Positions 1-10,099 of a stretch of DNA of 64,000 nt are shown in pieces (the first letter of the stretch is position 1; the number at the start of each line of letters is the position of its first letter). Both the position numbers and the translations under genes were made by a program. Source of the DNA: Pterobdella sp. o SKG-2022 (taxonomy: Eukaryota > Annelida > Clitellata > Hirudinida > Piscicolidae); NCBI GenBank assembly GCA_964035795.1, contig OZ038322.1:16725447-16789446 (forward strand). Reading direction: 5' to 3'. A model generated the notes under the pieces. The model ran no database searches and was not told the origin of the DNA. It worked only from the letters and a program-made list of their open reading frames with translations.

Positions 1-1622
1 TCAAAATTTTAACAGTTTTCAATTTAAAAAATACCGACGGACGTGGTAAAAGGGTCTAATGTTCTAGAAATGCTTGAGTCAATGACAATAACCACTTCAC
101 GATATACAGACTTGCCAATAAACCACGACTCCAAGCGAAAAGTAACTTCATCTGTAACTGACTTTTGTAAAATTGTATTACCAGTGAAAATAACTTCAAA
201 TATAAAATAAGTAACAAACATTTATACTAATAAGATTCTATTACCACATAATATTGTTGTGAATATTCTTCGGCCTTGCGTTGATTCTGACTGGTTTCTC
301 CTAAAGTCGATGCAATATACAATTTTTTAAGTTCAAGTCTCTTGATAGTCAAATGAAAACACTTTCAAAAGTTTATTTTATTCCACTCCTGAAAGTGTTT
401 TCCTTTGATTATATATGTTTGGCTCGAAGAATGAAAATCTTTTTGTGATCTTTAAAAAAGTATATGATAAAAAAGACCTGAAGGATTATCTATAATTTCA
501 TCATATATGTTGTAATTTGGAAGCACAGAGTTCCTTCTAGTTGTGATTCTTATAAACTCATTGACTTTTCTCATGTTTTTATCCATATCATGGTGTAATA
601 TCTCGTCACCCTCATCAGGATAAGACTTCAAAACGCCATCTTGCGTCCCTATTAAAACCCTATCGTGTTTTCAGTATAACCAAATATTACCAAAGCTTAT
701 TGAATATATATTTTATATATAGGTACATAATGATGATATAGAATATTTCGAAAAACTTTGTCAAAAAAAAAATCAAATATTGTCGTGTTTTTATGATTCA
801 AAATTTTTGAGGCTGATTATTCCTAATTTTTAACTAGTTTATATATTTAAAACATTTCAATTATTAGTTATTTATAAGTTTATATTAGGTTAAATGTTTA
901 AATTAATAAGAACTAACATTATTTGATGGATAACTAAAACAAAATTTTCGCAAAAATTTTTTTAAATACAGAAAAAACTTATTATTGGTGTTTCAGAGAG
1001 GATTTTTTTCATAGTAGAACCAAAGTTGTTGATCCAGGCACTGTCATACTTAATATTTTGACCATAGCTGTTGTCCAAAATGCTTGTTTTCGTGCTTGAG
1101 AATAATTTTTAAAATATTTAATTCTTTGAGATCATAAAAATTAAAAAAACTTAACTGATTTTTTCATTATGAAAAAAATGATTGTATTTAAATAAAATTT
1201 AAAACATTTTTGCTTTAAATATTTTTAATAAATCGCAACAAACGCTTACGGTTCAAAATTTCTTTTTGATGTATCATTAATCGAAAATGTAGAAACTTCA
1301 TTTTTTAATTCAGCCAGCAAATCATCAAGCTTTTCATATATTTTGTCTTCAATAGTTGCAAAATCCATTTTTAAACAATCAGACAAATTTCGAACAAATT
1401 ACCAATTTTTCCAGCAGTAGTTTTCACCAAATCCAAGTGATTATTTGCAACTTTCTTCGTAAATTGAGAAATCTTTGTTTCCAATTCTCTTAATCCCGAT
1501 TGGGTTGAATATACTTCGTTGAAAAGAACGGAAATATCTTCGACCCAATATAAGTTCACAGCGTAAAGATATTTATTCAAAAAAACAGAAAAAAATATGA
1601 TAAATTTTATAGTTTTTAACAT
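1..1622 (-). CDS. Calcium-channel alpha2-delta-like protein, 5' part (gene continues past left edge)
   Basis: Exons read on the minus strand. Exon 1 starts at 1622 with a hydrophobic signal peptide, then a helical N-terminal region like that of alpha2-delta subunits. The frame appears to stop at 1371, but a 64-base intron (GTAATTTG...TGAAG, about 1403-1340) restores it and gives LVKTTAGKIDKIYEKLDDLL. Further exons lie near 1065-970 (AWINNFGSTMKKI) and 655-485 (GTQDGVLKSYPDEGDE, matching the Cache segment before the VWA domain). The last exon, about 205-24, carries RLESWFIG followed by VIVIDSSIS, an intact DxSxS metal-binding motif that opens a VWA domain. The family forms extracellular, membrane-anchored subunits of voltage-gated calcium channels. 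CACHD1 is the alternative, but its VWA motif is degenerate, so alpha2-delta fits better. Exon ends between 1000 and 220 are approximate. Confidence 0.6.
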
Positions 1623-3127
1623 TTCAGTAAAGTGAATCCTCGTTTAAATTCAGCCTGAAAAGCTTTTAACAGACAATTCAATTTTAAATAAATAGCGCTT
1701 TATTAAAAATAAAATTTCGATGTTATATATTGTCTGACTTAATTTAATAAAACAAGAAAACACAGCGGTTATTTATATTTGAAAATGAAGTTTTTCGATA
1801 GCTTTTTTTTGCTAAGTAATCTTTTTCTTATTGAAAGAATAGTTGACACATTTCCATTTAATTTAGAAAAAAGAAAACTCATGCAAAAAAAAACTTTTAG
1901 AGGCAAAACCGTCGGTAACTCAGTGATTAGATTGACTGAACATGAATCTGATAAAGAAAATTTAGAATCTTCTAAATATCATATAAACAATCTATCCAAA
2001 GATACTTTACTAACGCTATGAAACGAAAAATACTGGAGACATACCATTTAAAAGAACAAGGGCCCATTCCAAATGACGAATTATCACTTAGCTAGCAAGC
2101 CCGTTAGCTTTATTTTCTTTGAAGTCAATCTTTACCTACTCAAAAAATTTTTTTTTTCAGTTATTTTCATATCAAAATTTTCAGAAATTTTTCATGATTA
2201 CTATTGAATAAAGAGGTAAAATATAACACAGAGGTATTTGTAGGCTAGAACGTTGATCATGTTAATTTTGATTGATAACAAAAAAACTAAATGAATCTTG
2301 GCTATAAGAAATTAACCTTTGCGTTATACCCCAACACTTGATAATTCAACGCGACACTTGATAATGTAAGGTATTTTTACGAAAAGCATCGTGTAATAAG
2401 TTTCTCAACAAACCAGTGTTTGTTTCTATTATATGATAATTTAAGATAGTCAAAAAAAACTTCGTGTTTAATGTATAAAGAAATAATTTTTTTTTCATGA
2501 AATAATTTTTTCTGAAACTAATATATAAATAATAATTTTACACAAATGAAATTTTTTTTAAAATTTATGACTGTCAAAAAACGTGTTGTCGTGTATCAAA
2601 ATGCTTGTTTCTAACCTTACTACAATGAAAAATCGTTAATTAAGGATCACAAAAATGACGCACTGTATGTTACTGTTCTTATTATGAAGATGATGCTTGT
2701 TATTATTTTTATTATTATAATTATAAGCCTAATTAAATAATTAGTTACCTGATGATGATATAGAATATATAGAAAAGCTTCATCAAAATAAAAAATTCAA
2801 AGTGTAGTGTCTTTATGATTTCTAATTAAATAAATTAAATGTTTGATTGGTTTTGAAAACTTGTGTCTAGAACTGGCTGTTTAACTTAACTTTATTTACC
2901 ACATATGAATTTAACAAATTTTAAATTATTTTTAAAAATTTGCATAATTCAATGACCAATTTTGATATTGAAAATTCCATGACCAAAAGATTAGTTTGTT
3001 GAAACAAAGTTTTATGATATTTGAAGATAAGCCAACATTTCATGATGATAATTTCTCATAAGGTTGAGTATCATTTTTTCATATTATCTAAAAACTATAA
3101 AATATTCTTTGTTAAAACCCAAACATT
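1623..3127. other. Intergenic, AT-rich; no supported gene
   Basis: It contains the presumed promoter side of the alpha2-delta-like gene, an 80-codon plus-strand open frame at 1779-2021 without recognisable features, a degraded hairpin-element copy near 2341-2395, and one arm of another hairpin family at 2741-2826. I see no exon with family similarity. Confidence 0.5.
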
Positions 3128-3866
3128 TTATTTTTTGCTTCCTCCTAAGCAAGGAGGTGATGATCCAATTTGTTTGTTCGATTCCTCCCATTGTAAAGGT
3201 GTTTTAGCCTTTAAAATATTTTGTTGAATTTAATTAAAAAATATGAACTCTGAGTAAATTTTTCAAAATTTACAATCACTTTCAGAATAAAAGTTTAATA
3301 AGTTTACCACAATGGATAAAGCATGAATGACATTGTTCATTTCATCTTTCAAAGCAGCATAAACCAATTGATGCCTCTAGATATAAAATATAAAATTGAT
3401 ATAATTCAAATATTTATATTTTTAGTTAAAAATACCATATATTATAATTTAGCACAATGCTTCAAATAAAGTTGAGTTTGAATTTCCTTTATTGTTAAAA
3501 ACTGAAAAAAATTACCTTCATGATAGTTAAATTCTCAAATTTTTCTGAAACCAACAAAACTCTAAAGTGAGTTTCTGAGTTTTTAGGAACATTATGCTTA
3601 TAACTTTCATTCAATATTTCTATATGAGATGGCTAGAAAAAAAATTTTTAATTAATCATTCTATGATATAAAATAAAATTACATACTTTTATGTGTTCTC
3701 TGAGCTTTGAGTTTATTAACTGAAAAATAGGTCCTTCATGTGTCTAAAATTGGTATATTCAAACATTTAAATTCAAATAAAATTGAAGATAAGTGTGAAA
3801 ACTTGCTTGCATTCTCACAGAAAAGTTTTTAATGACATTAAGAAAAGCTGTTGAATAAATCAACAT
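3128..3866 (-). CDS. BOLA1: BolA-like protein 1 (mitochondrial iron-sulfur cluster factor)
   Basis: Five exons: 3866-3807, 3743-3687, 3632-3516, 3376-3308 and 3208-3128, summing to 384 bases (127 aa). The product matches BOLA1 from end to end: a short basic N-terminus, the helix EGPIFQLINSKLREHIK, PSHIEILNESYKHNVP, SETHFRVLLVSEKFENL, then RHQLVYAALKDEM and HALSIVAKTPLQWEE. The C-terminal SSPPCLGGSKK is shared with vertebrate BOLA1. BOLA1 works with glutaredoxin 5 in mitochondrial iron-sulfur cluster handling. The invariant C-terminal His of the family is present (HALSI). Intron 1 begins GCAAGT, the usual form of a GC-AG intron; no GT donor gives the same frame. Start chosen as the only ATG upstream that yields a targeting-like leader. 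Confidence 0.9.
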
Positions 3867-4683
3867 TGGAAATCTTGATTAAAAAGTAAGTCTAATTTTA
3901 TTTAATATAAAAGTGAATTTTAGTTGATAAATTTTTTATATCTATATATTTATAAAAGAAGTTGAAAATTTTTATAAAAGACTCTGAGAATATTCAATAT
4001 AACTCTTAGCTAATAAATATATCTATCTAAGATACATTCCCAACTTTTATTAACAGGCGTTATAAAAGTTCTTTTTATTATAAACACCAATTAACACCGT
4101 GATTATTTCATTTAGATGTAGTTTAAAAAAAATTTTTTCAAATAAGTTTCACAATTTTCAAATAAGACTATAATTTCTGGATATAACGTCTAAAAGTATT
4201 TAACTTTACTAGAGTCAATAATAACCAACCAAGTTTCAAGTTTGATTTATTTATATAAGATGTAACTAGAATTTTGGAAGTTTCGTGTTTTTTAGTTTTG
4301 TATCTTTTTATATTTATCAAGTTATTTCAAAGATGACTTTTTGATATTCAAAATGCTTTGTACTTCAATAATTTATGTACATAGGGTGTTTCAATTATCA
4401 ATCTATAAATAAATATACACCTTAATTTTTGACGAATTAAAACAAAAATTTATAGATTAACAATTAAAACACAAATAAAAAATTATATACAACGTATAAA
4501 AGAACTGAAAGTGGCTTTACCCAACTCATGAGATTCAATAAGAAATAACTTTCAAAAATAGTCATAAGATTTGCAAATAAAAAAATAATATTCAACGCTA
4601 AATGAAAATTAAATAAAAACAAAATTTAAATGTTTCTTTGAATGTTATTATAGAGTAAAACAAAAACTTATTTATCAAGAAAG
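3867..4683. other. Intergenic, AT-rich; nothing recognised
   Basis: Between BOLA1 (minus) and the Ly6-like gene (plus). Many stops in all frames and no coding-like stretch. I searched it for transmembrane exons of the GPR158-like gene upstream on the minus strand and found none. Confidence 0.5.
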
Positions 4684-5170
4684 ATGATAATTATGATAAT
4701 CCTAATTTTCACCTTTTTACACTCATCCTTGGCGATAATGTGTTACGAGTGTGGAATTGAGAATGATGCTATCAATGTTGAAAGCTCTTGCCATTTTCCT
4801 TTCGAACCTTTCTTTACTAAAATAGTTTCATGTGAGGAGAATGTTAAATCGTGCACTGTTTCAATTTCAGGTTCATATTCAAAATTCTCTCTACCAAAAC
4901 AATTATTTAAATTATTGCAAGCGTTTTATTTTTCATTACTGAGATCAAAATTATATAAAGATTACTAGTAATTTTTCTGAATATTTTTTAAAGATGAGAA
5001 ATATATTTCATTTTAATATGTTAATCTTTTATCATTGTTGATATTAAGCAAATGGTGTAGAGCACCGGCATTGCTCTGTAGACCTGGAGTACCTGGGGTG
5101 CAAGTTGTTTGAAGCTGGTCTATCATGCAACTGTGAATATGACTTTTGCAACGAAAAAATGATATCTTGA
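4684..5170 (+). CDS. Secreted Ly6/uPAR (three-finger) domain protein
   Basis: Two exons, 4684-4870 and 5049-5170, total 309 bases (102 aa). A signal peptide (hydrophobic residues about 1-18) is followed by CYECG and the ten-cysteine pattern of a Ly6/uPAR domain, ending in CNCEYDFCNEK, which carries the family's closing CN pair. The donor at 4871 (GTTCAT) is weak, but the phase joins cleanly (S-A-N-G-V-E). There is no hydrophobic tail after the last cysteine, so a GPI anchor is unlikely and the product should be secreted, unless a further exon is used. The family includes ion-channel modulators and adhesion proteins; no specific partner can be inferred. It sits on the opposite strand from all other genes in the first 40 kb. 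Confidence 0.75.
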
Positions 5171-5734
5171 TATTTTTGAGAAACACTTGTTAGACTGATT
5201 TTTTTTTTGCTTCAAGTTCTAATTTTGTTTATTTAAGTTAGAAAAAATAACATTTTTTTATTAAAAAGTGAAATATTTTTTTATATGCTGAACAAAAATT
5301 TTTTAAAGCATGTATCAAATAGATTTAATACACAATAAAATTATGCCAGCATTACAATTTTTTACACCGTAAATATTAAATTTACTTTCGAAAAGTTTCA
5401 AGATGGATCACTATAAATGATTACTAAAATAGAATGTAAAAAAAGTATAAATTTTAAAAATATTCAGTTTGAAAAATGTCGCAACGATAAGAAAACTGTG
5501 ATAAAAATGAGAGGAAGGTTAGTGAAGAACTTGGATGATCTGGACACTCGACACACCAAGTTCTTATACCTGTTGGAAATTGATAACCATTCTGTAATAG
5601 ACTTGTTTCCAATTTTCAGAAACATCTCATGTACTTTCAGAAATGTTTGATCAAATTATATTCTACTTGGATTTTACGGCAAATTTAAGAGTTTATAGTC
5701 GAATTCAACAGAATTGTGAAAATACAATTTTTAG
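5171..5734. other. Intergenic or intronic; nothing firm
   Basis: A plus-strand open frame at 5417-5650 (77 codons, one cysteine-poor basic stretch) has no recognisable motif and no splice context. If the GPR158-like gene splices at 5763 this would be its intron. Confidence 0.4.
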
Positions 5735-8700
5735 TTATTTTTTAAATGAATTATTTTTCCACCTGGTTTGTTTATCTCCATCAATCAGTTTCCTGAATTC
5801 TTCTTCCATCGTTTGACCATCAAAGTACCATTGGTTATCGTTAAAAGGATACTCATAACCAACTTTACAGTTACACTTGTATGCACCTATCTTGAAACCC
5901 CAGCCCAAAATTGGCACACACTACAAGAAAATTAAACACAATTATTTGAAAAATTCTTAAACTAAATAATAACTAGAAAATCAATTAACAAATATATTTT
6001 TAAAATACTTTTAAAATCCATTCCATAAATTCTTTTAATTTCTCAGTTCAAAAACTAAGCATATTTAAAATGAAATTAATACTATCAGAACAAAAATTGA
6101 CAATTTATTTAAAAAATTGTATATAAATCTACTAAAAAAAGTTACTCATATAGAAGCAAATGATTAGATATTGAAACAAACATAGGTAGATTCGTAGTGA
6201 CAACGGGCAGTGTCCTTGAAGGCGTTAGGAACAAAATAATCTTGTGGACATTGGACTATGTCCAATTCATCCAACCTCACATCCACTGTCACAACCCCTC
6301 TTCAAGGTTCAATGTCAATATGATGATTATACTATAGATATATTTTTTTAAAATATAATGCAATGATTGAATTTTATTAATACTTTTTAATAACATAAGA
6401 TTCTAAAACTATTTTTCTATCAGAACTACCTATACCAAATGTTTGGTGAACAAATAAAAAAAAACTTACTTGAATTCAATGTCAGTTCCGACAGAATTGA
6501 GACCAAAGAATGGGGTCGAATAAGTAACCACCCACTCATCAATGTCGCCATCACAGGTGAAATATGGTACTGACCATATACCGTCTTCTACTCTGGGCGC
6601 TTGATAATACATTGGATAGAGCAAAAAATCTACCTGGAAGTTTAATTAATAATTTTAATGATTAATACCGTGGTAAATGAAAAAATTTCAGTTTTAACGG
6701 TTTCACCTGGCTAGTTCCATTCTGATCACTTCTTATTCTTAGCTTCTCACGAAACCTCAAAAGACCGTAGGTGTTCGATTGCCAGCGTTCTTTAATGTTC
6801 TTGAACCAAGGTTCATCTATGTAGTTTTCTGGCAACCCAGCTTTATCTATGGCTCTGAAGTTGGTATTTGCAACGTCGTTATTTGGGCTATTCTCACTGG
6901 GAGGTTTTTCATAGCGATAAGCATACGGCCCAAAAAGCTCTTTTGTGTTTCCATTTTCATCCACAAATTTGTTCAAATCAAAAAACACTCCGCTGCCTTT
7001 CATTTTCAAATCTCCCATAGTGTTTGCTAACACTTCTCCAAATATCTAAAAATTTATGGATTTAATTAATTTAATTATAATTTATTCTGAATAATTATCC
7101 TTCAAAATGGCAATCACAAAAACACGATAAAATTTAACTTCTTATTGAAACGAATCTTTTTCATATATTTTCTATATCATCATTATATGCTTAGTTACCT
7201 GATGATGATATAGAAATTATATCGAAAAATTTCGTTTTGATATAAATCAAAATTCTATTGTTTTTTATGATTCGCAATTTGGATTTATAAATTGAATTGA
7301 TTTTTTCAAATCTTAGACCTGTTCAATGTTCAAAAGTCGGTCGCCCCTCAAGTTACCATACTCTTCATACTTGTCAACGTTTTGAAGGAAGTTGCTCAAA
7401 AAGTGGGACAGCCTCAAAGCAGTTCTTGCTTGGTTACTAAAAACATGGTCCACATTGTAACCTACATCACCGGGCAGATACAGCTCATCTTTTTTGAAGT
7501 TTTTGCAATTTTCTCCGTTTACTGAAGTTTTGAAGTTGAGGATTTTTGTCATTCTGCTATGCGCCCCTTCATCAAACGACTGTCTTTTTACTCTTCTTCT
7601 TCTTTTAACGCTTTGTCTATCATAACTGTTTTAAAAGTTGTTAAAGTGCTTGAAATTTATATCAAACAAACAATTTAAATATTTCGAAGTACTAATAAAA
7701 GTTACCTCGGAATATATTGTATTTTCCTGTTAGTGATGTTCTGAAGATGATAGTAATGAGAGACTCTTGGCACCACTTTCTGTACTATCAGTTTGGGTGA
7801 GGTTTCTTTGTTGTGAGAACCATGCAATGGAAATAGATAGTTTGGGTCATCTATTTCAACTTCGCTTTCTTTCAGGTTCAACAAACGAAGTAACCGAAGT
7901 CTTTTATTCAGTATTCTTGACTGTAGTACATCATCAGGAACTGTCAAAAGTGCTCTGTCGGTCTTTCTAGCTGATTCAGGTCGCTTGCAATCTATGCCAA
8001 ATTTTTCTTCGTCATTTAAAAACTCTTCATCTTCGTCTTCTTCTTCATTCTCATCATCGTCATCAAATAAACTTCTTTTTCTTCTTTTTTTGTAGTCAAC
8101 ATCGAAGTCAGGAGTTCCTTCGGTATCGTTTCCTCTTATTACAGGAATCACATGCCTCACTAGTGAATAAGAAATGTTTCTTACATTAATTAGTGTGCTA
8201 ACATGTTAAAAACTTATAACAGAATTCTAATTTAACTTCGAAGTTACTCAAAAACATATATTCAAAACGAACATTCCACTGGAATGCAGTCAAATCCATT
8301 CTCGTATTCCCAATATGTAGCACTTTCAATCTCGATGCCTAAGAAAGGACCGATCTGCCAGGGAGGCAATCTATAGCCAGGCTTGCACATGCACTTGTAC
8401 CCTCCTCTTCTGAAACCCCAGCCGTATAGAGGCTCACACTATGCATTGAAAAAAGACATTAAATTGTCGTTCACTTTGAATTTTCAATAATGAAACTATG
8501 AAAAATCATAACTTCAACATACAATGGTAGTATCTTTGCAGCGATCAATACCATGCAAATAGTTCGGTCCCATGTGGCCCATGCTAAGAGGACAAGGGTT
8601 GAAATCAATGTCCAAAAACTCCACGTCCATTGTCGTGACGGCCACATACCTAAAGACGTGTAAATTTATGTTTCAAAAGTATGCCTAAGATATATTATTT

Positions 8701-9833
8701 TTTAAAAATACGAGTAATCTTAACAATTTTATTTTAAATTCTGTTAACCATTACTTAAAAATCAGCGCCAGGTTTCAAAAACAAGCTTTTAATCTTATTT
8801 GGCTGCACGAATTTGTTTTTTATAATGTTCAAAATTAAACAAACGTGTTTCTTCGCAAATGGAACCATTTGAGGTATCGAGGAATGAAATCAACCACAGG
8901 AGATACGGCAGAAACTATCCATCTATTTGATCTTCCGCAGTCAAAATAAGGCTCTGTAAATAGCACAGGTAAATGCTCGGAATCTTTCTGACCAGGAGAA
9001 GGAGGTCCGTGGATATTGGTTGTATTAAATACATTGGAAGTGAACTTCCCTGTTTGGTTTGAGTACTTAATACCTATACTATACGGAAACTTTTTCTGCG
9101 AGTCTTCCGTTGCGTCTACCTTTTTGTCAGGTAAAAAAAGATCGTACCACTGGTTTATTTTGTATGATTTTAAAGTATAGTTAGTTAACTTTGTGCCTAA
9201 ATCGAGTGCATTTATTGTGCGATTAGTTGGTTCTCTGATCCAATTCGTTGGCTCAATGTAATCATCAAAGCGATATGCGTTAGGGCCGTAAAGTGCAAGG
9301 GTTTTGTTGAAAGGCAGTGTTTCGAACCATGTAGCAAAACTTGTATCTTTGTCAAAAAAAATCGCGGAACCATTGATATTGTCTGGATTAGCTGATACGT
9401 CGGCAATAGCAGAAAAATAATAATACAGAAACCCAGGCTGCATTGGAAACTGGCTAGAATTACTTAATTTTTGAAAAATATAACTATAGAAAAAAGCTCT
9501 ATTTAAAGCCATATTATGTGCGTGTAGTAGATTTGATCTATTTGGATAGACAATGTAACTCAAAAGCCGATTGAACATAGGAGGCTGGGCTACAGAATTC
9601 GCTGGCAGTCTCAACTCGCTGGCTGACTTTGAGGCACAATTGAACTCGTTTACTTGCATCATTCTGTCGTCCAACTCATCAAACCTGTCGTATTTCATCC
9701 AGTCGTAGGCATGCAAATACTTTTTTGTTTGAGATAGTTGTGGGGCCAGTATCATGAATATTAAAAGCAAAATGGCAAATTTTGCCCCCATCCACATTTC
9801 TCCATTCTTCTCATCGGTTTTAAGCAATTTCAT
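5735..9833 (-). CDS. Protein with two tandem GPR158/GPR179-type ectodomains (Cache plus EGF-like), no seven-helix region seen
   Basis: Nine exons: 9833-8866, 8649-8523, 8438-8273, 8159-7706, 7625-7319, 7045-6707, 6633-6470, 6299-6182, 5920-5735; phases agree throughout and give 942 aa if translation stops at 5735. After a signal peptide (around residues 15-37), module 1 has a Cache-like domain (ALYGPNAYRF; LFTEPYFDCG), DVEFLDIDFNPC and an EGF-like segment (GWGFRRGGYKCMCKPGYR). Module 2 repeats the order: LFGPYAYRYEK, SVPYFTCDGDIDEWVVTYS, DVRLDELDIVQC, GWGFKIGAYKCNCKVGYEYP. This is the ectodomain plan of the orphan class C receptors GPR158/GPR179, whose Cache domain binds glycine in GPR158. 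The linker between modules holds dibasic sites and an acidic run. A donor at 5762 (CAG|GTGGAA) could lead to further exons, but I see no transmembrane exon before BOLA1. It may be secreted, or the 7TM part may lie outside the window. Confidence 0.8.
7104..7281. mobile_element. Hairpin (MITE-like) element in an intron of the GPR158-like gene
   Basis: Imperfect inverted repeat: left arm about 7104-7183, right arm 7202-7281, 18-base loop. The arms pair at roughly three quarters of positions, e.g. TCTATATCATCAT against ATGATGATATAGA. The right arm recurs as a single arm at 727-810 and 2741-2826; the 25 bases TTAGTTACCTGATGATGATATAGAA are shared exactly by 7191-7215 and the copy near 2741. No transposase is present, so it would be non-autonomous. 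Confidence 0.65.
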
Positions 9834-10099
9834 TTTGAATTATTATTTCAAATAACTTTAAACTTTCAAAACAATCTATTCATCTTAAAAACACTTAAAT
9901 TTTAGTTAGCCTGAGTCTACACCTGAACTATACAGGTAACTTTTTGACAGCGCTTAATTATCACCAGATTTAACGAGTTCATTATTTAAATTCTTTATTT
10001 TAAAAAATTTAATAATGTGAAAGAATTATAAAAAAGTCAACATTTAAACTTTATTTTGTTACATATCAATCCACCTATTAACATCATCAAATTATATTT

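Noticed and set aside
1..1622. Identification as CACHD1 instead of alpha2-delta
   Set aside because: The VWA metal-binding motif is intact (DSSIS) and RLESWFIG resembles the alpha2-delta RRPWYIQ step; CACHD1 has a degenerate site. Not fully excluded.
1779..2021. 80-codon plus-strand frame near the alpha2-delta promoter
   Set aside because: Has a hydrophobic start, but no recognisable domain, splice context or neighbour evidence.
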